NCBI GenBank assembly: GCA_016699165.1
Contig: CP064963.1
Span: 372,001-436,000, forward strand
Direction of reading: 5' to 3'
DNA from: Candidatus Melainabacteria bacterium
GTDB taxonomy: Bacteria; Cyanobacteriota; Vampirovibrionia; Obscuribacterales; Obscuribacteraceae
DNA length: 64,000 nt
Position 1 is the stretch's first letter, and every line of letters starts with the position of its first letter. Made by a program: the position numbers and the translations under genes. This document shows positions 25,960 to 33,915 of this stretch, piece by piece. A model generated the notes under the pieces. That model saw only the letters and a program-made list of their open reading frames with translations. It searched no databases and was not told the DNA's origin.

Positions 25960-27047
25960 AACTGAAGACTTCTAAATGGTGGATGTCTCTGAACTTGCTT
26001 GCGTTGTGTTTTGCATTCATGGCTCCATCGATGGCTCACTATACCCATCCCGCACCAACCGTGCCGGTCAAGTTCCCTGTGCGGCAGGAAGTATTGCCAA
26101 ATGCTTTGAGCGTATCGATTTATTTGCACAAACTTCCTTGTACAGGAGGGCAGTCTGCCTGGAGTTATGTCACCGATGGCTTTTCTAAATTCAAACAGCC
26201 CGAATTAGTAATGACTATAGAAAAACATGCAACCGAAAGTGAGTCTGCGTATCCCAGCGATCCAATAGAGTTTTTCAAAAGTTTGTTAGGACTTGCCACG
26301 CAAGGCAATGTCATTCGTGCTGGTGGTTCCACGCGTCTTGGTGAAGGTGCAGACGTTTTTATATCCAAGCAATTTCGAGGCACCATTTATCTTCCTGCGG
26401 AGAAACTCGAAGGTGTCAATCTACCTAAAGACGCTCTGGCAGTGGTTCCTGTAACCACAGAAGAATTAGACGCCTGGGATATCGGTGGCGCCGCTCGCGT
26501 GGCTGGCAGACTATCGCAACAGAGCCAGTTTTATCCTTTTCCAACATGGTGCGACAGAAGTCGTGAGAGCGTTTTCTCCCAAGGAGAGATGCAGGTCATG
26601 AAGATTGAGCCTGTGAGCCAGGCACCGACCGCTATGATTTATGGAGCCGGTATCATTGCAGACAAAGACAAGCTCAGCATGTCGGTGCCGCAAGCGGTGC
26701 GGGACGACTTGAATCAAAAACTGATAGAGCTGCCGAAAGATACACCGTTCAGATTGAATCTTTCTTTAGACCCAAGAGCCAACGCCTATTATGTTTGGGA
26801 GGTGCAACAGGCCACAGCCGTTGCAGCAAAGGGAAGTGATGCGTCTTTGATGTCGGGCTCATTCGTCATGGTCATGCCCGCAATGAAGACGTCGCAATTT
26901 GGACCGTACAAAGACGGTTTTATGTTGATGTTAACCAATGAAGACTTGGACAAATTCAAAGAAGCTGTTTCTAGCGGTAAAGACTGCGTATTGGAAAGCA
27001 CTACCAATGGTGCGTATAAAACTTTTGAAGTGAAGTTTTCGAAGTAA
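25956..27047 (+). CDS. Exported protein of unknown function
   Basis: 363 residues from the ATG at 25956, which overlaps the upstream stop. N-terminal signal peptide (WWMSLNLLALCFAFMAPSMA, cleavage before HYT). The mature part is a globular alpha/beta protein with EFFKSLLGLATQGN, RGTIYLPAEKLEGVNLPKDA, and a C-terminal IAGAI-less domain with LNLSLDPRANAYYVWEVQ. No family recognised. Probably periplasmic and acting with the TPR-like protein before it. The last gene on the plus strand before the leftward SIR2 gene, which converges on it 25 bases away. Confidence 0.6.
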   Translation: MKLKTSKWWMSLNLLALCFAFMAPSMAHYTHPAPTVPVKFPVRQEVLPNALSVSIYLHKLPCTGGQSAWSYVTDGFSKFKQPELVMTIEKHATESESAYPSDPIEFFKSLLGLATQGNVIRAGGSTRLGEGADVFISKQFRGTIYLPAEKLEGVNLPKDALAVVPVTTEELDAWDIGGAARVAGRLSQQSQFYPFPTWCDRSRESVFSQGEMQVMKIEPVSQAPTAMIYGAGIIADKDKLSMSVPQAVRDDLNQKLIELPKDTPFRLNLSLDPRANAYYVWEVQQATAVAAKGSDASLMSGSFVMVMPAMKTSQFGPYKDGFMLMLTNEDLDKFKEAVSSGKDCVLESTTNGAYKTFEVKFSK

Positions 27048-27072
27048 GAGTCATCTTAAGTCTTAAAGCTAT

Positions 27073-28902
27073 CTATTCAAGCTGTAGCGAGTCACAATGT
27101 TTTTTATGATCATTGAAAGTAGATACTATGTTCTCAGTTTGAGCTTCAGGAATGTCGCGGTTTAAAAAACCATGTTTGAAGAGATGAATATCCATTGCCG
27201 AACGGGCGGCTTGCAGTGCCAATTCTTCAATGGCATAATTATCTTGCATGTAAGTACCATGCCAGTAATGTCTACAGTCGAGGTAACTTGAGACTCTAAA
27301 CGGTTGTTTGTGGAGTTCATAGCTTGCGAGATGATTGATTGCCAGAAATGCCTCAAATCTTCTGAAAAGCTGTTGAGCTTTTACTTTACCGATATGAAAG
27401 TCCGCAAGCATTTTAACGATTTTCTTTTCAATAAGAATAGAAGGAAGCAAACTACTGTTTTCATCAAAGGAAAATATCCAAGGTAAGTTACAACGCATCA
27501 TAAATTTGTCATTGCGCTTGATCTCGGATTGGAGTAGAAGGCGTTTCAATAAAGTGAATTCATTTCGATGAAAAAGAATCACTCCTGCAACATAGAGAGC
27601 ATAAAGACCTGGGAGAAGCAGAAGTCGAGCCGTGCCTTGTAAATTTCGAACTGGAGGGTCTGTATCCGTTTCAACGTCTGATTCTGTAAGTTTCAATATC
27701 GCTTCTTCTAAAAGCAGATCAAAATCCGAAGGCTTCCCATGCAAAGCTAAGGCACTTAATATTGAAAAAAATATGTTTCCCTTTTCTATGACTCTATCGC
27801 ATACTTCATAAAGTTTATGTTTGTCGACTTCTGCGATCTCAATTTCGCCTAAAATGTTTTTCCCTTTCGCGGGTGTGATTTCGGAAAATATCAACATAGG
27901 ATATTCCCTTCTGTATTTTTCAGCTGCAGACATAATTAAATCGGTAAGGTCTATGCGGGCGTTTTCAGTGATGTATACTTTTGTTTTTGCTCTGGCAACA
28001 GATGCCACTATTGGTGGTTCCATGTAAACATTCTCAAGTGCAGCGATGTCTTTTCCTAACTGTTTGAAAAATGCATCTGCAGACTTAATTTGAATCTTTA
28101 TTCCGGATTTCTTCTGAACAATTTTCTCTGCGTTCGATCCAATTGAATTCAAATAACAAAAATGAAGTGGTAATCTTTTCGAGCGATTCCCTTCCAGAAT
28201 ATCTCTTAAGGCAAAATCGTACTCTGCAGACCAACCGCAAACAATTAGTCCGTAATCGTCAAGAATTTTGTTTAAATGGACCGAAAGTTTTGGTTCGTAT
28301 TTTTCAAGCTCCTTATCAACGTTTTTAATTCTTGAATCTTTATAATCACCATGAAGTTTTAAAATTTGCACACCGCCAAACGCTAGCGGAGCAGAGCCTT
28401 TCAGGCTGGCGCCCGAATAGACCACCTCCGGCGCAATGCCGACTTCGGTTAATGCATTCTCCATCAACCTATCAAAGTTGGTTGTGATGATAACTTTGAA
28501 ATAACCCAGCTCTGCAAGCTTCGCTATTGCTTTATGCGCATGAGTAGGAGCCGGATGAACGCCTTTGGGTTCTAAGGCTGACTTTATTATGTTGCTTCTT
28601 GCAATTGCTGTAGTACCGACTATATTCATCACCGCGCTATAACCGGGATCGATTTCATACTGCTTCTTAAACCAGCTAACTAACCTTTTTTCTCTTTCCT
28701 TCTCCGAAAGTTCTTTTAGATTGCCAAAGGTTTTACTTCGCAACGCTAATGATTCAATCTGTTTTAGGGTTATGTCCCATCCAGTAGGTATATTTGCCGC
28801 TCGCGAGACACCAGAGCCTAACAAAAGGGCATATTGGCCTTTGTTGTGATACACATTCAAAGCAGCCTGAAGATTCGGTGGAGTTCCGGGTGAATTAGGC
28901 AA
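27073..28902 (-). CDS. SIR2-domain protein, probable defence NADase
   Basis: 609 residues. The SIR2 NAD-binding fold is shown by LLLGSGVSRAANIPTGW (27-43), IITTNFDRLMENAL (138-151), LKLHGDY with the catalytic His at 184, and LIVCGWSAEYDFALRDIL (219-236). The last 330 residues are helical with no known domain and may be the sensor part. SIR2-domain proteins in defence systems deplete NAD during phage infection. It follows the metallopeptidase operon by 47 bases on the same strand and could be read through from it. An ordinary deacetylase is less likely because the zinc-binding cysteines of sirtuins are not seen. Confidence 0.75.
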   Translation of the reverse strand: MPNSPGTPPNLQAALNVYHNKGQYALLLGSGVSRAANIPTGWDITLKQIESLALRSKTFGNLKELSEKEREKRLVSWFKKQYEIDPGYSAVMNIVGTTAIARSNIIKSALEPKGVHPAPTHAHKAIAKLAELGYFKVIITTNFDRLMENALTEVGIAPEVVYSGASLKGSAPLAFGGVQILKLHGDYKDSRIKNVDKELEKYEPKLSVHLNKILDDYGLIVCGWSAEYDFALRDILEGNRSKRLPLHFCYLNSIGSNAEKIVQKKSGIKIQIKSADAFFKQLGKDIAALENVYMEPPIVASVARAKTKVYITENARIDLTDLIMSAAEKYRREYPMLIFSEITPAKGKNILGEIEIAEVDKHKLYEVCDRVIEKGNIFFSILSALALHGKPSDFDLLLEEAILKLTESDVETDTDPPVRNLQGTARLLLLPGLYALYVAGVILFHRNEFTLLKRLLLQSEIKRNDKFMMRCNLPWIFSFDENSSLLPSILIEKKIVKMLADFHIGKVKAQQLFRRFEAFLAINHLASYELHKQPFRVSSYLDCRHYWHGTYMQDNYAIEELALQAARSAMDIHLFKHGFLNRDIPEAQTENIVSTFNDHKKHCDSLQLE

Positions 28903-28949
28903 TTTCTTTTTTGCTCATCGCTAACTTTTTCACTTTATGCAACCTTGTT

Positions 28950-29780
28950 TCATTGTGGATTCAAATCTTTGTTCGTTCTCAAAATGTCATCGATAAGCGC
29001 GATGGTCCTGGGAAAGTTCATGATGAGCGCATTGACGCGTGGTGACTCTCGTCCTCGAATGAACGCATAAGATTCGGCAAAGATTTCGTCGTCTTCTTCC
29101 AGAAGATGTGCCAGCGCTTCTTTGTCATCATTTCTGACCTTTGCTTTTTCTTCTGCGATGACCGCTTTTAATTCTTGCAACTGTTCAATCTTGAGTGTAT
29201 CGAAGATGGCATGCCCAACTTCGTGCTTAAAGCTACCTGCGACATCTGAATTTTTAGTGCTTAGCTTGAAAGATGTTTGATTAGTTTCAGTGGGCGAGTC
29301 GCCGCCTTCCAAAAAGCCCGCCATCCCTACGACAACTTTTTTGCTTCCGGGTTCATAAATAGCCGGCGAGCCAGCGTGCCCGTTTACTATGTCTTTGGCT
29401 ACGATTTTTACGCCAGCTTTCTCCAGGAAGCGACGCTCGTTTTCGGGGATTTCTTTGATACCAGCCCGGAGTTGTTTCAGAAACTGATCAGAAACCGTCC
29501 CATCAATTGTTATGTTCTCCAGCGGACCAAGCTTTGCTTCTTTTGCAGGATCAAAGATTTCGAACTTCTCAGCCTTGCCTTGAGCCTGTAGCTTTTGCAA
29601 CTCACCTGGTGGCAAACCAATATGTGTTGCTGAATCACCATCCTTTAATTGATGCGCTTCCTGAGTTTTGTTCCAGGCACCCTGATCAGCCGGATTTGCA
29701 ATCGGCGAATCAGTGACGACTGTCTCATCGAGAATAGGCTCAAGTGCTTTCAACTCTTCAGGTTTGTTTTTGTCAGACAT
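28950..29780 (-). CDS. HExxH metallopeptidase, lethal-factor-like, paralogue 2
   Basis: 276 residues, no signal peptide. FKHEVGHAIFDTL contains the zinc motif HEVGH (186-190) and DEIFAESYAFIRG supplies the third ligand Glu at 236, the H-E-x-x-H...E arrangement of the anthrax lethal factor-like (ATLF) group. The first 80 residues share a motif with the paralogue at 31.6 kb: W-N/H-x-x-QE-x-H...D-SATH-x-L-P, then AQG-AEKFE. Only the C-terminal half is protease. Its ATG overlaps the upstream TPR stop (TAATG). Substrate unknown; it could be a secreted effector using an unrecognised N-terminal signal, or an intracellular regulator. Confidence 0.62.
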   Translation of the reverse strand: MSDKNKPEELKALEPILDETVVTDSPIANPADQGAWNKTQEAHQLKDGDSATHIGLPPGELQKLQAQGKAEKFEIFDPAKEAKLGPLENITIDGTVSDQFLKQLRAGIKEIPENERRFLEKAGVKIVAKDIVNGHAGSPAIYEPGSKKVVVGMAGFLEGGDSPTETNQTSFKLSTKNSDVAGSFKHEVGHAIFDTLKIEQLQELKAVIAEEKAKVRNDDKEALAHLLEEDDEIFAESYAFIRGRESPRVNALIMNFPRTIALIDDILRTNKDLNPQ

Positions 29781-30559
29781 TATTTCTTGCCTTTGTCGCC
29801 GCTAGTTTTGTTTAATGACTTTGCCTTCTCGAAATCTGCTTCCGCCTCTTTCAATTTACCCGTCTTCTTAAGCAAAGAACCTCGCAAAACGTAGAGTTCG
29901 CCGTCGTTTGGTATCATTTTGATACCATCGGTCAAAACATAAATGGCTTTATCAATTTGATTTATTTGAATCAGCTCTGAGGCGCGCTTTGCATAATGTC
30001 CGTAATTTGCGATTTTCAAAAGTCGTTCTACCTCCAAGCTTCGCTTTTTCAGTTTCTCATTTTTTTCTAGCTTCTTACATTGTTCGATATGCAAAAAGGC
30101 TTTTTCAGATTTTGAAGTGCGAAACAAAAAGGTCGCATATTCAAAATGTACTATCGGCAAATCCGGCTCAAACTCTACGATTTTTCGATAGTCTCGGTCG
30201 GCAGCGTCATTTTGCTTCAGTAAAAATTCTAATTTGGCTTTGCTCAAAAAAGCGGCAGCTGCAAAATTTTCATCGTTCGAATGATCTAGCACTTTGATTT
30301 GATCATCCAAAGCGTCCTTGTATTGTTCTTTCTCCGCACGCAGCGCACCACGCAAATAATAGAGTTCGCCACTTTCTGGATCTGCGGCGATGCCTTTGTT
30401 CAGCACGTCTATTGCTTTATCGTTTTCGTTTTTGCGGACTAGATTGTAGGCTTCGTTCCAAACGGCTTTGTAATCTTCTGCGATGGCGGGCAAACTAAAG
30501 ATGCCCGACAAAACCACAAATAGCGAAAAAATAAGTCTTGTCCCTTGCTGATTGTTCAT
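29780..30559 (-). CDS. Exported TPR protein, paralogue 2
   Basis: 259 residues from the ATG at 30559. Signal peptide RLIFSLFVVLSGIFSLPAIA, cleavage before EDYKAVW. Several TPR units follow: NEAYNLVRKNENDKAIDVLN, AADPESGELYYLRGAL, ...EPDLPIVHFEYATFLFRTS, and near the end YAKRASELIQINQIDKAIYVL then GELYVLRGSLLKKTGKLKEA. Paralogous to the TPR protein encoded just upstream, whose stop is two bases before this ATG. Likely periplasmic scaffold. One possibility is that it binds or restrains the metallopeptidase encoded after it. Confidence 0.75.
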   Translation of the reverse strand: MNNQQGTRLIFSLFVVLSGIFSLPAIAEDYKAVWNEAYNLVRKNENDKAIDVLNKGIAADPESGELYYLRGALRAEKEQYKDALDDQIKVLDHSNDENFAAAAFLSKAKLEFLLKQNDAADRDYRKIVEFEPDLPIVHFEYATFLFRTSKSEKAFLHIEQCKKLEKNEKLKKRSLEVERLLKIANYGHYAKRASELIQINQIDKAIYVLTDGIKMIPNDGELYVLRGSLLKKTGKLKEAEADFEKAKSLNKTSGDKGKK

Positions 30560-30560
30560 C

Positions 30561-31646
30561 TCAAAGCTCACTCTCAGGTGTTGTTTTTGCTTCATTTAAC
30601 AACTTATCAATCGCATTCAAATGCTCAGTTGTAGTGTGTCCTTGCGCAAAATCTTTCGCCTTTTGAAATTCAGAAACAGCAAGATTTGTCTTTTTCTGAT
30701 TCATCAAGAACTTTGCATATTCTAAATGCGAAAGAAAAAAATCAGGTCTGGTATCAATAGCTTTTTTGAAATTAGATTCCGCAGCTTTTGAATGGTTCCA
30801 TCTGTTTTCTACCAAGCCTTTATTTAGATAAGCATTCGCGACCGTCAAGGAATCTATTTTTCCCTTCGAAGCAAGCAAAATGACTTTATTGTGGTCATTC
30901 ATGGCGGCTTTGAGCTGATTTTGATTTGCAAGTAAAGGTCCACGCATCGAATACAGTTCTGCGTTTTTTGGCTCAGCCTTGATAGCATCATTTAGGACTG
31001 AAATTGCTTTGTCGTTCTCATTGATCCCTAAAAGATCGTTGACTTTTTTAAGCGCTGAGTCAGCTTCTGCCCGCGCTGGATTAGACAATTTGCCTTTTGC
31101 ATTTCGCGCTTTTTCGAGTAGTCTTTCTATTCGGTCTAGAGCTTCTTTTGGTGCCGCGCCGTTGATTATTTTCTTCCCTTTCTCGAGATAAAGAACCGCT
31201 TCTGTAGCTCTTTTCTGATCGATTAGAAACTGTCCGTAATCTATGTACGCTATCCCTAGTTCAGGATCTATTTCGATTGCTTTTTTGAAGTCCAACTCTG
31301 CTTTTTTTACCATTCGATCGTTGCTTTCCACGATTGCTCGGTTGTAATACGCACCGGCTAGAAAAAACTTCTGAGTCTTTGGCCCTGCTAGACGAATAAT
31401 CTCGTTGTAATCGCGGAGCGCTTCCTTTTTTCTACCAATGCGTCCTAATAGTGGACCTCGAATCGAGTAAAGCTCAATATCTTTAGGCTGTTTTACTATC
31501 CCATCACTTAAAAGCTTAATCGCCCCTTTCGTGTCGTTTATCTGTACAAGTTCGACTGCTTTTTTAGCAAAATCGACATCTTCGGCGAATGCAAAATTAG
31601 TGGAAATAATGAATAAAACGAGCAGGCTGTAGAAGGTTTTTATCAT
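30561..31646 (-). CDS. Exported TPR protein, paralogue 1
   Basis: 361 residues. Signal peptide FYSLLVLFIISTNFAFA, cleavage before EDVDFAKK. TPR repeats arranged as two similar blocks: AVELVQINDTKGAIKLLSDG-I..., ELYSIRGPLLGRIGRKKEAL and, after about residue 200, LLGINENDKAISVLNDAI with AELYSMRGPLLANQNQLKAA. So the protein looks internally duplicated. The start overlaps the preceding metallopeptidase stop by four bases (ATGA), giving tight coupling in the operon. Function unknown beyond protein binding. Confidence 0.75.
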   Translation of the reverse strand: MIKTFYSLLVLFIISTNFAFAEDVDFAKKAVELVQINDTKGAIKLLSDGIVKQPKDIELYSIRGPLLGRIGRKKEALRDYNEIIRLAGPKTQKFFLAGAYYNRAIVESNDRMVKKAELDFKKAIEIDPELGIAYIDYGQFLIDQKRATEAVLYLEKGKKIINGAAPKEALDRIERLLEKARNAKGKLSNPARAEADSALKKVNDLLGINENDKAISVLNDAIKAEPKNAELYSMRGPLLANQNQLKAAMNDHNKVILLASKGKIDSLTVANAYLNKGLVENRWNHSKAAESNFKKAIDTRPDFFLSHLEYAKFLMNQKKTNLAVSEFQKAKDFAQGHTTTEHLNAIDKLLNEAKTTPESEL

Positions 31647-32506
31647 TGGTCCTTTTGCCCCGCTTGCTGGTTAAGCATTTTTTTGACAAGAGCTACAGTG
31701 TCAGGGAATCCAAAATTTAACCATTCTGTCCTACTAGTATGGCGTCCTCTAATCAGTGCATAAGTTTCTGCAAAAAGCTCATTGTCATTTTCCAATAGAT
31801 GTTCTAAATGACCTCTAGTTTCTTCATCCAGTTTTTGTTTTTCTGTTTGGGAAATTCTTTTAAAATCTGACCAATTGTCTATTTTGAGGGCATAGAACAG
31901 AGCATGTCCAAGCTCGTGTTTCAAACTGCCTGCAATATCTCGATTTTCGATAAACATTTGACCCTGTACCTGATGAGATTCGACGCGCTCCTCATTTCCT
32001 AGAATCGTTCCGCTCATACCAATAATCGCTTCATTCGTGGATGGCTCAAAAACTGAGGGCGAGCCTGAACCTTGATGCCCATCAACTTTTTCTTTTGCCT
32101 TGATTTTTACCCCAGCGTTTTCGAGCAATTTGCGTTCGTTACTGGGTATTTCCCGTAATCCAATTTCCAACTTTTCTAAAAAGCTTTTAGAAATCAATCC
32201 TTCTTTCAGTATATTTTCCAACGGCCCAAAAAGCTTGATGCCCTTCGTCGCCTCGACACTTAAATCCTCAAAACCTACAATCTCAAACTTCTCGGCCAAT
32301 CCTTGAGCTTTCAGATCATTTAGCTGATCTGGTCGCAAAGCTAAATGAGTGGCTGATTCATCCTCGGGAATGTAGTGGCTTTCTTGGCTTTGATGCCAGG
32401 TATTTTGCTCCTTGGGAGTTGCAATTGAAGCTTCTGTTTTAGCAGCTTCTTTTAGACCAGGCTCGGGACGTTTTTCGGCTTCTTCTGGTCTGTTGTCTTT
32501 TGACAT
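31643..32506 (-). CDS. HExxH metallopeptidase, lethal-factor-like, paralogue 1
   Basis: 287 residues from the ATG at 32506, which shares one base with the upstream stop (TGATG). Homologous over its length to the protein at 28950-29780. Zinc motif LKHELGHALFYAL (HELGH at about 197-201) and third ligand in NELFAETYALIRG. Shared N-terminal motif W-HQSQESH...ESATHLALRP and KAQG-LAEKFEIV. No signal peptide. Two intact active-site copies in one operon argue for two related substrates or for an antigenically diversified pair rather than decay. Confidence 0.62.
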   Translation of the reverse strand: MSKDNRPEEAEKRPEPGLKEAAKTEASIATPKEQNTWHQSQESHYIPEDESATHLALRPDQLNDLKAQGLAEKFEIVGFEDLSVEATKGIKLFGPLENILKEGLISKSFLEKLEIGLREIPSNERKLLENAGVKIKAKEKVDGHQGSGSPSVFEPSTNEAIIGMSGTILGNEERVESHQVQGQMFIENRDIAGSLKHELGHALFYALKIDNWSDFKRISQTEKQKLDEETRGHLEHLLENDNELFAETYALIRGRHTSRTEWLNFGFPDTVALVKKMLNQQAGQKDQ

Positions 32507-33756
32507 CACTTCTTGTCCACGACATAAGTCTCTTCAACGAAACCTTGACGCATCCAATATAAATGACGCGACAATCTCTTGTAGCCGCCAAGCTCTTCTA
32601 TAATCAATGGAACGTTATTTTGCTTCGCCGCCGCATTTGGTGCCTGCGCTTCTTGGTTTATAGACAAGAACATTCCGCTTTGTTTTTTCAGTCTTGATCT
32701 TATTCCGTCGAGATAGCCACGACAGGCTTCATAAGCCATTTCGGGCATCGAGTCCATGTTGAAGAAATAATCGACTGAATTAGATTCTATCTTTTCGAAA
32801 TGCCAATAAGGATGAATATGAATCCCCGAATCTTTTTTAGGCTCGCCATGCAGAACTACATCTGATGCATCCAAACTCATGAGTAAATAATATGCTTGAA
32901 GGGCATTGACCCATGGCAAATCTATAATCGAATATTTTTTAAGACCGGCTCTATGCGCCAGATGCGCCATGCATCCGTAACCGCCACCAATCTCGATGAT
33001 GTTACTGGCTGCGGTGGCACCAAGCTGTTGCAATCTTTGAATAGAATAACAATGCAAGATACTATCAATGGTGACAAATTTTTTGTTAATCCGGCATCCA
33101 TAATTTGCCGCCACTTCTGGTGCCGCTGCCGAGAAGCCTAATTTCTGTTCTACGTCTTTGAATAATTTTTCTATGTCGGTGTCTAAGACACTCATGGTCA
33201 CTTTGCTGCCTTGCTGCTCGACCGAGCCTACTGGATGGGCACCAATGCTTTGCGCCAAGCTCATGAGGGCGTCTGTGATGCGCAATTGCACGTGACTCTT
33301 TTCGCTCACGGAGCGCATGTCGTCGACTAATTTTAAGTCGTACTTGCCCAAGCCCCAGACTAATTCGCTCTGCAAGAATCCTGGCAAGAGCTGGCACAAA
33401 GTGTCTACGTTTTTGTTTTCGAGTGCCTGAATAAATTCTTGGTGACGCGTGCGTACTTCGTTCCACATCGAATGACCGACGTCTTTATTTGTCTCGTCCG
33501 ATTCTTTTTTGCACTGCGCATAGGCATCGGCAATTCTTGTGCATGCTTCTTTGATGCGCTTTTGATCTGTGTCTGGATTAAGTATTGCTTGCGGGGCGGT
33601 CTTAGCCGTCCAGGGATAATGCATAAACGAATGGAGCGTCGATCCCGAGCCAAGCTCTACAGACAATTTTGCGTTTTGCTCGGATAGAAAATCCTGAGTT
33701 TCTTTCATCTTGTCGATACTAGCCGAACGAACAAGTGATATGGGACCAAAACGCAT
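32506..33756 (-). CDS. Putative sugar O-methyltransferase-like protein
   Basis: 416 residues from the ATG at 33756, with AGAGG nine bases upstream; a TTG at 33774 is less likely. The N-terminal half is helical. A Rossmann SAM-binding site is at NIIEIGGGYGCMAHLAHRAG, followed by YSIIDLPWVNALQAYYL and later DYFFNMDSMPEM, the pattern of the putative sugar O-methyltransferase family. First gene of the five-gene operon. Relatives usually modify surface glycans, which does not obviously explain the metallopeptidase and TPR genes that follow. Confidence 0.7.
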   Translation of the reverse strand: MRFGPISLVRSASIDKMKETQDFLSEQNAKLSVELGSGSTLHSFMHYPWTAKTAPQAILNPDTDQKRIKEACTRIADAYAQCKKESDETNKDVGHSMWNEVRTRHQEFIQALENKNVDTLCQLLPGFLQSELVWGLGKYDLKLVDDMRSVSEKSHVQLRITDALMSLAQSIGAHPVGSVEQQGSKVTMSVLDTDIEKLFKDVEQKLGFSAAAPEVAANYGCRINKKFVTIDSILHCYSIQRLQQLGATAASNIIEIGGGYGCMAHLAHRAGLKKYSIIDLPWVNALQAYYLLMSLDASDVVLHGEPKKDSGIHIHPYWHFEKIESNSVDYFFNMDSMPEMAYEACRGYLDGIRSRLKKQSGMFLSINQEAQAPNAAAKQNNVPLIIEELGGYKRLSRHLYWMRQGFVEETYVVDKK

Positions 33757-33871
33757 GAGCGAGCCTCTTTGCAAACGTCAAAGGGTGAATTATACAATAA
33801 TGCGCTTGGGTCCTGAAACGCCTAAAATCTAACCAGAATTGGACCATGTCCTTTGTCTTCCGGCTTCAACC

Positions 33872-33896
33872 ATAAGTATTTTGGCATGTTTTGCTT
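33872..33896 (+). repeat. 25-bp perfect direct repeat, copy 1
   Basis: ATAAGTATTTTGGCATGTTT followed by TGCTT recurs at 49121-49145. Flanks are similar but not identical (CTTCCGGCTTCAACC versus GCTCCGGTTATCAAGA before; TGGGTTGACC versus ATGGTCAAC after). Both copies are between genes. Confidence 0.65.
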
Positions 33897-33915
33897 TGGG
33901 TTGACCCCGGAGCAA

